Positions 41,881-50,234 of a DNA stretch of 64,000 nt are shown here, piece by piece. The first letter of the stretch is position 1; each line of letters opens with the position of its first letter. The position numbers and the translations under genes were made by a program. The stretch lies in assembly GCA_022448525.1 (NCBI GenBank), contig JAKVCX010000010.1, positions 1-64,000 of the forward strand, read 5' to 3'. Origin of the DNA: Tenacibaculum sp. Its GTDB lineage: Bacteria > Bacteroidota > Bacteroidia > Flavobacteriales > Flavobacteriaceae. The notes beneath the pieces are model-generated. The model ran no database searches. It saw only the letters and a program-made list of their open reading frames with translations, and was not told the DNA's origin.

Positions 41881-43176
41881 TTATTTCGTTAAAAATTCAA
41901 CGTAAGCTTTCGAGAAATTATACTCGAAAATCGTTTGATAATATTCTAATTGTTTTTGAACGTATTTCGTTTCAGCGATTAATAAATCTGTTGACTTTTC
42001 TAGACCTTCTTTAAATCTATTTTTACGAATTCGTAAAGCTTCTTTTGATTGTTTCATCGCCAATTCAGTTAACTTTAATTTGTTTTCCGTATCGTTTAAC
42101 ATTCGTAAAACTTTATTCAATTCTAATTCACTTTTAGATTTATATTGTTCGTACTCTAAAAGCGATTTATCGTATTCAGCTTTACTTTTCTGAACTTTTG
42201 AAAAACGTTTTGATCCTTGGAAAACATCCCAACTTAACTGTGCTCCTACTAAATATCCACTTGCATTCGCGTTGAAAATGGCATTGTCAAATAATTGATA
42301 ACTTCCGAAAGCATTTAATCGAGGTAAAAAGCTCATCTTCTCCGACTGATACATCTTTTTATACGCTTCTGTTGAAAGTTCCATCGCTTTAATATCCGAT
42401 CTATTTTCAGAGATTATTTTTGAAGACTCTTTTGAAATATTAATAGTTAAACTATCGGTAGGTTGATAACTTACATCAACTGTTTCATTCATTAAAAATG
42501 ATAGATAATTGGATGTATTTAACACATTACTTTTAGCTGTTTGCAATTGATTTTTTACTTCTGTAACATGAACTTCAACAGCCAAAACATCCGATTCCTG
42601 CAAAAATCCTTGTTTAAAACTATTTTCAGCTAATTGCAGATTTGCTTCTGCTGTTCGTAAAGCTTTTTCTAGAACTTCAACTCCTTTATAACTTAACTGC
42701 AATTGCATGTAAGCTTTGTTTACTTCAAGGGTTAAGTATTCTTTTGTTCGGTTTGATTTCAGCTTCACAGCTTCCATTTTTACTTTAGAAGCCTTTCGTT
42801 TATATATTCCATCCACATTCACTAAAGGTTGTTGAATTTCAAGAACAGTAGCGAAATTTCTTGTCTCATTAGGATCATTTAATCTTGCAGGATCGAAATC
42901 ATTTTGAGTTAAGATTTCTTGATTCAATTTTGAACCAAAAGCCATTAAAGGATTTGTGGTTATAATTCCTGTGTGGGATGCTGTGATATTTGGAAGAAAA
43001 ACTGCACGACTTTGATTAAAGTCGGCCTTTGCCATCAAGTATTCTTGATTTGTAATTTTTAAAGAACTGTTTTCTTCATGAACTTTCTGTAAAACTTCCT
43101 TTTTGGAAATCATTACTTTTTGCTGAGAAAATCCAACTGAAAAAGAAAAGAGACTTATAAATACTATTGCTCGCAT
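41881..43176 (-). CDS. TolC-family outer-membrane efflux protein
   Basis: Protein of 431 residues with a Sec signal peptide ending VGFSQ. Two TolC-type repeats of long amphipathic helices follow (LEVNKAYMQLQLSYKGVEVLEKALRTAEANLQLAENSFKQG in the first, LRIRKNRFKEGLEKSTDLLIAETKYVQKQL in the second). It forms the outer-membrane exit duct of the RND system. It is the first gene of a four-gene operon (tolC-like, adaptor, permease, DUF2892) and has its own promoter with a GTAAC-N4-GTTAC operator. Confidence 0.93.
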   Translation of the reverse strand: MRAIVFISLFSFSVGFSQQKVMISKKEVLQKVHEENSSLKITNQEYLMAKADFNQSRAVFLPNITASHTGIITTNPLMAFGSKLNQEILTQNDFDPARLNDPNETRNFATVLEIQQPLVNVDGIYKRKASKVKMEAVKLKSNRTKEYLTLEVNKAYMQLQLSYKGVEVLEKALRTAEANLQLAENSFKQGFLQESDVLAVEVHVTEVKNQLQTAKSNVLNTSNYLSFLMNETVDVSYQPTDSLTINISKESSKIISENRSDIKAMELSTEAYKKMYQSEKMSFLPRLNAFGSYQLFDNAIFNANASGYLVGAQLSWDVFQGSKRFSKVQKSKAEYDKSLLEYEQYKSKSELELNKVLRMLNDTENKLKLTELAMKQSKEALRIRKNRFKEGLEKSTDLLIAETKYVQKQLEYYQTIFEYNFSKAYVEFLTK

Positions 43177-43196
43177 GTGGTTAATTTACTTTTGAG

Positions 43197-43240
43197 CAAA
43201 ATTAAATCAGAAGAATAATGTACACAGTAACTAATGTTAC
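43197..43240 (-). promoter_or_regulatory. CRP-type promoter of the efflux operon
   Basis: The operator GTAACTAATGTTAC, a perfect inverted repeat in its outer five bases, lies at 43227-43240. A perfect -7 element, TAATTTTG on the minus strand, lies at 43197-43204. Centres are 33 bp apart, the same geometry as the FNR-like sites elsewhere in the window. Confidence 0.75.
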
Positions 43241-43253
43241 AATGTGCCGAAAT

Positions 43254-43282
43254 AAAAAAACACTTTTGAAAATTCAAAAGTG
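43254..43282 (-). terminator. Terminator after the DUF983 gene
   Basis: CACTTTTGAA (43261-43270) pairs perfectly with TTCAAAAGTG (43273-43282) with a 2-nt loop, and seven T follow on the minus strand. It separates the cytochrome/thioredoxin transcript from the efflux operon. Confidence 0.88.
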
Positions 43283-43307
43283 CTTTCTAGGGATATAACA
43301 TCAGTTA

Positions 43308-43724
43308 CTACGCGTTTACTTCTTTAAGATTCGCGAGTTTCTGGGATTCTTGATGCGATGCTTCATAATCGACAAACATATTACTCCATATAATTCTTGA
43401 GAGTTTTACTAAAAACGGACCTAACAATAAAAGTAAAACAATAATAGAAATGAAACTTTGTAAAAGAGACAGCCCGATAAATACTTTAGTAACAATGAAT
43501 AATACTACTGCAATTGCTACAAACAAAGCATAACTCACATACATTGCTCCGAAGAAAAATGATGGTTCAATCATGTGTTTAAATCCACAATTTGGACAAG
43601 TTTCTCTAACCTTTCCAATATGAACTGGGTTAAAAGTGAATCGATGCGTAAAAAAATCAGCATCATGACATTTGGGACATTTAAAATTTGTAATACTGTA
43701 TGGTTTAGTTCCTTTCTTAAACAT
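43308..43724 (-). CDS. DUF983-family membrane protein with zinc ribbon
   Basis: Protein of 138 residues. A zinc-ribbon-like region (CPKC at about 18-21 and CPNC at about 44-47) precedes two membrane helices (about 57-78 and 85-107) and a short charged tail. Size and layout match DUF983, a family often found near cytochrome oxidase assembly genes and of unknown function. It lies 18 bp after the thioredoxin gene and is the last gene before the terminator. Confidence 0.8.
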   Translation of the reverse strand: MFKKGTKPYSITNFKCPKCHDADFFTHRFTFNPVHIGKVRETCPNCGFKHMIEPSFFFGAMYVSYALFVAIAVVLFIVTKVFIGLSLLQSFISIIVLLLLLGPFLVKLSRIIWSNMFVDYEASHQESQKLANLKEVNA

Positions 43725-43742
43725 GTTTGATTTTTTAATTTA

Positions 43743-44039
43743 TTATTTAAATCTATTTATCAGATCTATTAAATCTTGTTTTTGCAACATTCCAGATTGC
43801 CTCCATAATAACTGGCCTTCCTTAAAAAGCATAAATGTTGGCACTCCTTTTATTTGATATTTGGCTGATATCGTATTGTTTTTATCGACATCTATCTTTA
43901 AAATAACCACCTCATCTCCTAAATCGGATTTTAAATCTTTTAAGATTGGAGCCATCATTTTACATGGTCCGCACCACTCTGCAAAAAAGTCAACCAATAC
44001 AGGTGTTTTTCCGTTTATAATAGTTGTAAAATTACTCAT
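43743..44039 (-). CDS. Thioredoxin
   Basis: Protein of 98 residues, a single thioredoxin fold without signal peptide. The redox motif is AEWCGPCKMM, the canonical WCGPC, and the cis-proline loop is IKGVPTFMLF. It would act in the cytosol as a disulphide reductase. It lies 3 bp after the diheme cytochrome gene and 18 bp before the DUF983 gene, all under the GTAAC-N4-GTTAC promoter. This ties it to whatever redox or sulphur signal the CRP-type regulator senses. Confidence 0.95.
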   Translation of the reverse strand: MSNFTTIINGKTPVLVDFFAEWCGPCKMMAPILKDLKSDLGDEVVILKIDVDKNNTISAKYQIKGVPTFMLFKEGQLLWRQSGMLQKQDLIDLINRFK

Positions 44040-44042
44040 GTG

Positions 44043-45026
44043 TTATTTTTTAAAAGTTATACTCCACATCCCTCTGACTTCATTTGCATCATAACCTATT
44101 GCTTTATCTTTTGGATACAGTTTATCTAAACTTGCCAATACTTCTGTATTAATTTGTTCTTCTGGTTTTCCATGACATTGAAGGCACATTCCATTTGTGA
44201 TGATTGGATAATAAAATTGGATGTTATCTTTATTTTTCTCTGTTATAGGATTGATATCTAAAGAATCTATCAAAGCTTTTTTATAAATTTCTATAACTTC
44301 ATTTTCTCTTTTATTAGCCAGGTTATCTTGATTTCTTGGTTTATCTGAAACTCGTCTAATAATCGCGTTAAATTTTGTGGACATACTATCGGTAAGATGA
44401 ATTGCTTTTTCATTACAAAACTCCAAGGCTTTCAATGTTCCTTGGTTTTGAATTGTTCCCATCAAGTTTTTTCCTAATAATTTTTTGGTTCCTAATGCAA
44501 ACTCTAATCCGATTTCGGATACCGTTTTTTCCTTTTGCAGATTTACTGCTAACTTTCCTTGATTATAATTACAATTTCCGTTTTTCTCTTTCCAATGATT
44601 TTTAAACCAATCAGGTTCCTGAATTCGATAGTCATACACATATTCAGCTATTTTTTCTAAATGACTTTTCTTGTAGTACTGGTAAGGCATAACTCCAAAT
44701 CGATTCACTGCTCCTTTCAGTTTTGCTTTTTCCTTGGTAGGTTTTTCAAGAAAGGATAAAAATTCTCTTGTAAACTCTTCTTTGGAAGTATTCTCAGAAA
44801 TATAATGTGCTTTTATAGCAACCATAGGAGGAGCAATTCTACTTTCTTTTGAAGCCGTTGGATTATGACAAACAAAACACTGATTTTTCAACAATTTCTT
44901 CCCAGAATGTTCGGTTGTTGAACTTTGTTTATTATCAGGTTTATCTTGGTAATCTGAGTTATTCGATTTTGATTTCCCGCAACTAAAAATTACCAAAATT
45001 AGTAGCAGACTTATCTTACTTCTCAT
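44043..45026 (-). CDS. Diheme c-type cytochrome with DUF3365 domain, lipoprotein
   Basis: Protein of 327 residues with lipobox IFSC at Cys16, so a lipid-anchored envelope protein. A class I cytochrome c domain (about 40-140) carries CFVCH and a probable axial Met in GVMPYQYY. The second domain (about 165-325) has the DUF3365 layout (ALEFCNEKAIHLTD, then RRVSDKPRNQDN) and a heme site CLQCH. DUF3365/Tll0287-like heme proteins are thought to sense redox state or diatomic gases. It heads a three-gene transcript with thioredoxin and DUF983. Confidence 0.88.
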   Translation of the reverse strand: MRSKISLLLILVIFSCGKSKSNNSDYQDKPDNKQSSTTEHSGKKLLKNQCFVCHNPTASKESRIAPPMVAIKAHYISENTSKEEFTREFLSFLEKPTKEKAKLKGAVNRFGVMPYQYYKKSHLEKIAEYVYDYRIQEPDWFKNHWKEKNGNCNYNQGKLAVNLQKEKTVSEIGLEFALGTKKLLGKNLMGTIQNQGTLKALEFCNEKAIHLTDSMSTKFNAIIRRVSDKPRNQDNLANKRENEVIEIYKKALIDSLDINPITEKNKDNIQFYYPIITNGMCLQCHGKPEEQINTEVLASLDKLYPKDKAIGYDANEVRGMWSITFKK

Positions 45027-45044
45027 CGTTTCGTAAATTTTCTA

Positions 45045-45088
45045 TAAAAATACGACGATGAAAAATTGTGGAATGTAACCTATGTTAC
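45045..45088 (-). promoter_or_regulatory. CRP-type promoter of the diheme cytochrome operon
   Basis: Operator GTAACCTATGTTAC lies at 45075-45088, 9 bp after the stop codon of the regulator gene. The -7 element is TATTTTTA on the minus strand (45045-45052). Centres are 33 bp apart. Confidence 0.75.
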
Positions 45089-45096
45089 TTTAAGAT

Positions 45097-45729
45097 TTAT
45101 AATTCTAGAATTTTAATATAATTTCGGTGTAATTCAATTTTGTTTTCTTTCTCTAACCCTTTTAACAAGCGAGATATAACAACTCTAGAAGTATGAAGAT
45201 CGTTTGCTATTTGTTGATGTGTAACTTGAATTACTTCACTGTGATTTACCAGCGCCTTATCTTTTAAATATTTATACAAACGTTCATCCATTTTTAAAAA
45301 TGCAATAGAATCAACGGCTTCTATAAATTCTTCCATTCTGTTATGATAACTTTGAAGAACGAACTCTTGCCAAGATTGATATTTACTTAACCATTCTGCC
45401 ATTTTCTTTTTCGGAATCATTAGTAATTCTACATCAGTTTCAGCAACAGCTCTAATTTGACTTTTCACTTGTCCCATACAACAAGAAAGTGTCATTGCAC
45501 AAGTATCACCTACTTCTAAGTAATACAACACCAGTTCATCACCATCACTATCTTCTCTTAAAATTTTAATCGCTCCACTTAAAACCAATGGCATGGAAGT
45601 AATATAATTATCAACATCAATAATGGTTGAATTTGCTTCAATTTTCTTGTAAACTCCAACCTGTTGTAATTCTTCAAGAAGTTCTTTTTGGAATAAAAAC
45701 CCGTAGTTCTGATGTAATAGCTCTGACAA
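45097..45729 (-). CDS. CRP/FNR-family regulator, cysteine-containing
   Basis: Protein of 210 residues: a cyclic-nucleotide-type beta barrel (about 20-115), a dimer helix and a Crp winged helix (about 165-195). A cluster Cys77, Cys83, Cys84 (GDTCAMTLSCCMG) lies in the sensor barrel where other members bind ligand. In the recognition helix SRVVISRLL, Ser186 and Arg187 match FNR Ser212 and Arg213, but Val183 replaces the Glu that reads TGA, which fits the different site GTAAC-N4-GTTAC beside it. The start is TTG at 45729; the first in-frame ATG lies about 45 codons in and an upstream stop at 45742-45744 excludes a longer start. Confidence 0.88.
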   Translation of the reverse strand: MSELLHQNYGFLFQKELLEELQQVGVYKKIEANSTIIDVDNYITSMPLVLSGAIKILREDSDGDELVLYYLEVGDTCAMTLSCCMGQVKSQIRAVAETDVELLMIPKKKMAEWLSKYQSWQEFVLQSYHNRMEEFIEAVDSIAFLKMDERLYKYLKDKALVNHSEVIQVTHQQIANDLHTSRVVISRLLKGLEKENKIELHRNYIKILEL

Positions 45730-45861
45730 TACTTTGATATTTTAAGTAAAAATAACACAACTATTCCATTTTCTGAAAATCAAAGAAGAATTCTAACCAT
45801 TTAGAAATTACTTTCCACGGAAAATTTCACATTTTTTTAATACAAAAATCAGATTCAAGCT

Positions 45862-45892
45862 TTTGATTCTAAAATCTAAACACATAATTTTG
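45862..45892 (+). promoter_or_regulatory. Bacteroidetes-type promoter of the TonB receptor gene
   Basis: TTTG at 45862-45865 and a perfect TAATTTTG at 45885-45892 are 19 bp apart, the standard -33/-7 pair. It leaves a 5' untranslated region of about 170 nt. The rest of 45730-46070 shows nothing else that can be supported. Confidence 0.6.
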
Positions 45893-46070
45893 TTCAAGTT
45901 TTCTTAAAGAATCATTAAACAATATTTTTGTCTTCTAGTTTCAAACTCTTCTAAATTCAAAAAAACATAAGAAATGACAATTTTAACGAGAGTGATATTT
46001 TTTGAAAAGAAGAATTCAAATCGCCTATTAGAAATCATTTAGGCTTTAAATAAAAAAGCAAGAATTAATT

Positions 46071-48440
46071 ATGAGAATTTACGCAATTATCATGTTACTT
46101 TTAATTCCCCTTACTGGTATTTCTCAAAGTAAATTTACCATCAGCGGAACTTTAAAAGACAACGCCAACGGAGAAACCTTATTTGGTGCGACGGTTTTTT
46201 TAAAAGGAACTTCCATTGGTACCATGACCAACGAATATGGATTTTACTCATTAACAGCTCCAGAAGGGAAGTACACATTAAGTATTTCATACATTGGATA
46301 TGCTCCTATTGAAAAAGAAATTCAACTTACTGAAAACATTAAATTCAATGCTTCTTTAAAAGAAGACACGAATGTTTTAGATGAAGTAGTTATTACTTCT
46401 GAAGAAAGTAAAAAAGTAGATTTGAGAAGTCCTCAAATGAGTACAACAAAAATCAGTTCTCAAACAATAAAACAAATTCCTGTTGTATTAGGAGAAGTGG
46501 ATATTATTAAATCAATTCAGCTACTGCCTGGTGTTACCAATGCTGGTGAAGGAGCTTCTGGATTCAATGTTCGTGGTGGAGCTGAAGATCAGAATTTAAT
46601 ATTACTAGATGAAGCTATTATTTACAACGCATCGCATTTATTCGGATTTTTCTCTGTTTTTAACAATGACGCGATTAAGGATGTTAAATTATATAAAGGT
46701 GGAATTCCTGCAAAATTTGGTGGACGTGTCTCTTCTGTATTAGATGTTCGTCAAAAAGATGGGAATAATAAAGAATTCAAATTGACAGGTGGGATTGGTT
46801 TAATTTCAAGTAGATTAACTGCAGAAGCTCCATTGTTCGGAGATAAAGGATCGTTCTTAATTGCTGGTCGTGCTTCTTATGCAAACATCTTTCTAGCCTT
46901 AGCAAACAATGAAAACAGAGTTGGGTTTTACGATTTAAACTTAAAAACCAATTATCAACTTAATGAGAAAAACCGTTTATACTTGTCTGCTTACTTTGGA
47001 AATGACGATGTAAGTTTTACAAATTCTTTCTTTAATTCTTACGGGAACTTATCTGCAAATTTACGATGGAATCATATTTTTAGTGATAAACTATTCTCTA
47101 ATCTTTCAGCTATTTACAGTAGATATAATTATGATTTACAGCTTGAGTTTGTTGGGTTAGACTGGTTATCTCGAATTGATAATTATAACTTAAAATATGA
47201 TGTAGATTATTATTTGAATGATAAACTAAAATTTGATTTTGGTGCTAGTGGAATTTATTACAAATTCAATCCAGGTGAAATTAGAAAACTAACTCCTGAA
47301 TCATCAATCAACGAAGATTTCTTAGATAAAAAGTTTGCAGTAGAAACAGGAATTTACGCAAGTTTAGAACATAAAATTTCGAATAAACTAACGGCAATGT
47401 ATGGTTTACGTTACAGCTATTTTAACAGATTCGGAAGTCAAGTTTTAAACACCTACGCTAATGATTTACCAGTTGTTTACAATCCAACTTTAGGAATTTA
47501 TGAACGTGCTGAGCCAACAGGTCAGATTAATTATGGTGACAAAGAAAGTATTGCAAGCTTTGGAAATTTTGAACCTCGATTTGCTTTGTCATATCAATTA
47601 AACGAAAAGTCTTCTATTAAAACAAGTTATAATAGAATGGCGCAATATTTACATTTAATTTCTAATACAACTTCTGCAACTCCTTTAGATATTTGGGCAC
47701 CTAGTGGAGAGTTTTTAAAACCGCAAATTGCCGACCAAGTTGCTTTAGGATATTTCCGTAACTTTAAAAATAACATGTATTCAATTGAGGCAGAAACTTA
47801 CTATAAGACTGTAAAAAATCGTGTTGATTATATTAATGGAGCTGAATTAATTGCTCAAAACACCATTGAAAGAGAAATTTTAAATGGTGATGCTAGAGCG
47901 TATGGATTAGAGTTTTTACTTCGAAAAAACAAAGGAGACTTAACAGGTTGGATAGCCTATACATTATCAAAGTCAGAGCAAAGAACTCCTGGAGGCGCAG
48001 CAGGTGGTCCAGGATTAAACAATGGAGACTGGTATAATACTCCTTTTGACAGAACTCATGATTTATCTGTTACCGGAAATTACAAATACAATGATAAATG
48101 GACGTTTAATGCGAATTTTGTTTTTCAAACAGGACGACCTGTAACATATCCTAACGGACAATTCCAATACAATGGTTTATCTATTCCGACTTATTCTACG
48201 AGAAATGCAGATCGTTTACCATCTTATAATCGTTTAGATGTTTCTGCTACGTTGACTCCAAGAAATAATAAAAATAGAAAATGGCAAGGAGAATGGGTTT
48301 TTGGTATTTACAACTTATACTCAAGAAGAAATGCTGCTTCTATTCGATTTGGTGTTAATGATGAATCCGGAGCTAACGAAGCTGAAAGAACTTCTATTTT
48401 CGGAATTACTCCTTCTATAACTTATAACTTTAAATTCTAA
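46071..48440 (+). CDS. TonB-dependent outer-membrane receptor
   Basis: Protein of 789 residues with a signal peptide ending GISQ. A carboxypeptidase-regulatory-like beta domain (about 22-105; GTLKDNANGETLFGATVFLKGTSIG split over it) is followed by the plug (LGEVDIIKSIQLLPGVTNAGEGASGFNVRGG) and a 22-strand barrel ending in a phenylalanine (YNFKF). It takes up a substrate across the outer membrane with TonB energy. It is followed 4 bp on by a DUF4249 lipoprotein gene, a common pair in Bacteroidetes. No glycan genes adjoin it, so the substrate cannot be named. Confidence 0.93.
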   Translation: MRIYAIIMLLLIPLTGISQSKFTISGTLKDNANGETLFGATVFLKGTSIGTMTNEYGFYSLTAPEGKYTLSISYIGYAPIEKEIQLTENIKFNASLKEDTNVLDEVVITSEESKKVDLRSPQMSTTKISSQTIKQIPVVLGEVDIIKSIQLLPGVTNAGEGASGFNVRGGAEDQNLILLDEAIIYNASHLFGFFSVFNNDAIKDVKLYKGGIPAKFGGRVSSVLDVRQKDGNNKEFKLTGGIGLISSRLTAEAPLFGDKGSFLIAGRASYANIFLALANNENRVGFYDLNLKTNYQLNEKNRLYLSAYFGNDDVSFTNSFFNSYGNLSANLRWNHIFSDKLFSNLSAIYSRYNYDLQLEFVGLDWLSRIDNYNLKYDVDYYLNDKLKFDFGASGIYYKFNPGEIRKLTPESSINEDFLDKKFAVETGIYASLEHKISNKLTAMYGLRYSYFNRFGSQVLNTYANDLPVVYNPTLGIYERAEPTGQINYGDKESIASFGNFEPRFALSYQLNEKSSIKTSYNRMAQYLHLISNTTSATPLDIWAPSGEFLKPQIADQVALGYFRNFKNNMYSIEAETYYKTVKNRVDYINGAELIAQNTIEREILNGDARAYGLEFLLRKNKGDLTGWIAYTLSKSEQRTPGGAAGGPGLNNGDWYNTPFDRTHDLSVTGNYKYNDKWTFNANFVFQTGRPVTYPNGQFQYNGLSIPTYSTRNADRLPSYNRLDVSATLTPRNNKNRKWQGEWVFGIYNLYSRRNAASIRFGVNDESGANEAERTSIFGITPSITYNFKF

Positions 48441-48444
48441 AAAA

Positions 48445-49266
48445 ATGAAAAAATCAATATATACTCTGTTTATCACTATCAGTACTATTTTTTCATCTTG
48501 TACTGATATTGTTGATGTTGATGTTCCAAATGGAGGAGCAAGATTAGTTATCGAAGCTTCTATTAATTGGGAAAAAGGAACTGCTGGAAATAGTCAAACC
48601 ATTAAATTAAGTACTTCTACAGCATATTTCGATAGTAATCCTAATGTTCCTGCTACTGGAGCCACAGTTACGGTAACTAAAGTAAATGATGGTTCTCAAT
48701 TTATTTTTGCTGATCAAAATAACGGTGATTATATTACTTCAAGTTTTGTTCCTGAAATTGGGGCTGTTTACAACTTAACTATTGTTTACGGTGGAGAAAC
48801 TTATACTGCAACTGAAACATTAGTTGGCTTTACAGAAATTAATAGTGTAACTCAAGAAGAAGGTTTTAATGAAGATGAATATCGTGTAAGAGTTCTTTTT
48901 GATGATCCTGCTGATGAAGTTAATTATTACATGGGAGAATTTATTCAAGATAATTTAGCGGTTCCATCATTAGCATCTATTCGTGATGAATTTGTGAATG
49001 GTAATGAAGCATTTGTTTTACATTTTGATGAGAAAAACGTACCTGGAACTGAAGTAGATATTAAAGTTTTTGGAATTTCAGAACAGTTTTACTTCTACAT
49101 AGAACAATTAATTGAACAATCAGGAACACAAGGTGGTGGTGGACCATTTCAAACAACTCCAGCGCAACTTAAAGGAAACTGTGTAAATGTAAATAATGTA
49201 GACGAAGAAGTTTTGGGATATTTTCGTTTAAGTCAATTTGCAAGAACAAACTATACTATTCAATAA
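48445..49266 (+). CDS. DUF4249-family lipoprotein
   Basis: Protein of 273 residues with lipobox FSSC at Cys19 followed by TDIVDVDVPNGGARLVIEA, the characteristic start of DUF4249. The rest is a beta-sandwich-like region. These lipoproteins are usually encoded directly after a TonB receptor and are thought to act as its surface-exposed partner, much as SusD does for SusC. It lies 4 bp after the receptor gene and is closed by the hairpin at 49292-49332. Confidence 0.9.
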   Translation: MKKSIYTLFITISTIFSSCTDIVDVDVPNGGARLVIEASINWEKGTAGNSQTIKLSTSTAYFDSNPNVPATGATVTVTKVNDGSQFIFADQNNGDYITSSFVPEIGAVYNLTIVYGGETYTATETLVGFTEINSVTQEEGFNEDEYRVRVLFDDPADEVNYYMGEFIQDNLAVPSLASIRDEFVNGNEAFVLHFDEKNVPGTEVDIKVFGISEQFYFYIEQLIEQSGTQGGGGPFQTTPAQLKGNCVNVNNVDEEVLGYFRLSQFARTNYTIQ

Positions 49267-49291
49267 AAATCTAAGTATTTAGACCCTTTCT

Positions 49292-49335
49292 AAAGCAAGT
49301 AGTTCCTTTCACGAAAGTAATTTACTTGCTTTTTT
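49292..49335 (+). terminator. Terminator of the TonB receptor operon
   Basis: AAAGCAAGTA (49292-49301) pairs with TACTTGCTTT (49323-49332), then a T-run. The right arm overlaps the stop codon of the convergent kinase gene at 49322. Confidence 0.8.
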
Positions 49336-50197
49336 CTATTATAGTATTTTCTAATTGTAGCATATTATCAATCAAATTTTCAACAGGTCTTCGAACAAAG
49401 CTATTAGCACTTAAGCCAAATTTCTCCAATTCCTCATTAATAATCTTTTGCGTATGGTAGGCAATTGATCCAACAAAGTGAATAGGTACGTTTTTGTATT
49501 CATTAGCATATGGCATAATATGATTTTCAATAAAAGCGTTAATCCCATTTCTAATCATACTAACAATATAAGGATGTTCGATATTGTAAATTAAAAACCG
49601 AGCGAAATTTGCCAAATACTTATTTGGATATTTTGAATTATAGATTTTATCTAAAACCTTTTGTGGATTCAATTTATAGGATTGTTCAAGAGAAACTCTC
49701 AACTCATTCGGTAATTGATTATAATAATAACTTCTTAATAATTCCTTACCAAAATAATTCCCACTAGCTTCATCCATAAGAACATAACCTAAAGAAGGGG
49801 TTTTAGTTTGAATATTTTCCCCATCATAATAACAGCAATTAGAACCAGTTCCTAAAATACAAATGATAGCAGGTTCATTTGTTGTAGCAAGAACAGCAGC
49901 CATTAAATCCTCTTTTACATTAATAGTGATCGCATTTTGAAAAGTTAAATTAAGAATTTCAGCAACTTTTTCTTGATTCTTGATTGTTCCACAACCAGCT
50001 CCATAGAAGTACACTTTCTCCACAATGTTCCTAATAGCAAACAATTCATTATTATTACGAATTAAATCAGCAATTTTTTTCCCTTTTAGAATATTGGGAT
50101 TTAATCCTTTCGTTCTTGTTCTCGAAAGTTCATTGGTTATATTATCGTAAATTACCCAATCACATTTTGAGGATCCACTATCTGCAAATAAAATCAT
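49322..50197 (-). CDS. N-acetylglucosamine kinase, BadF/BadG family
   Basis: Protein of 291 residues of the sugar kinase/ASKHA fold. The first phosphate loop is FADSGSSKCDWVIYD, the second is ILGTGSNCCYYDG, and a glycine-rich GAGCGT segment lies in between. Relatives phosphorylate N-acetylglucosamine or related hexosamines with ATP in the cytosol. It is the last gene of a minus-strand cluster with a hexosaminidase and a glucosamine-6-phosphate deaminase fusion, so GlcNAc is the likely substrate. It lies 37 bp after the hexosaminidase gene. Confidence 0.85.
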   Translation of the reverse strand: MILFADSGSSKCDWVIYDNITNELSRTRTKGLNPNILKGKKIADLIRNNNELFAIRNIVEKVYFYGAGCGTIKNQEKVAEILNLTFQNAITINVKEDLMAAVLATTNEPAIICILGTGSNCCYYDGENIQTKTPSLGYVLMDEASGNYFGKELLRSYYYNQLPNELRVSLEQSYKLNPQKVLDKIYNSKYPNKYLANFARFLIYNIEHPYIVSMIRNGINAFIENHIMPYANEYKNVPIHFVGSIAYHTQKIINEELEKFGLSANSFVRRPVENLIDNMLQLENTIIEKSK

Positions 50198-50234
50198 TAT
50201 ACTTTTTTAAAAATCAACTACGTCTTAGGGGGTT

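Noticed and set aside
43295..43308. Third GTAAC-type box (GTAACTGATGTTAT on the minus strand)
   Set aside because: It overlaps the DUF983 stop codon, has an imperfect half-site and lacks a -7 element at the expected distance in either direction.
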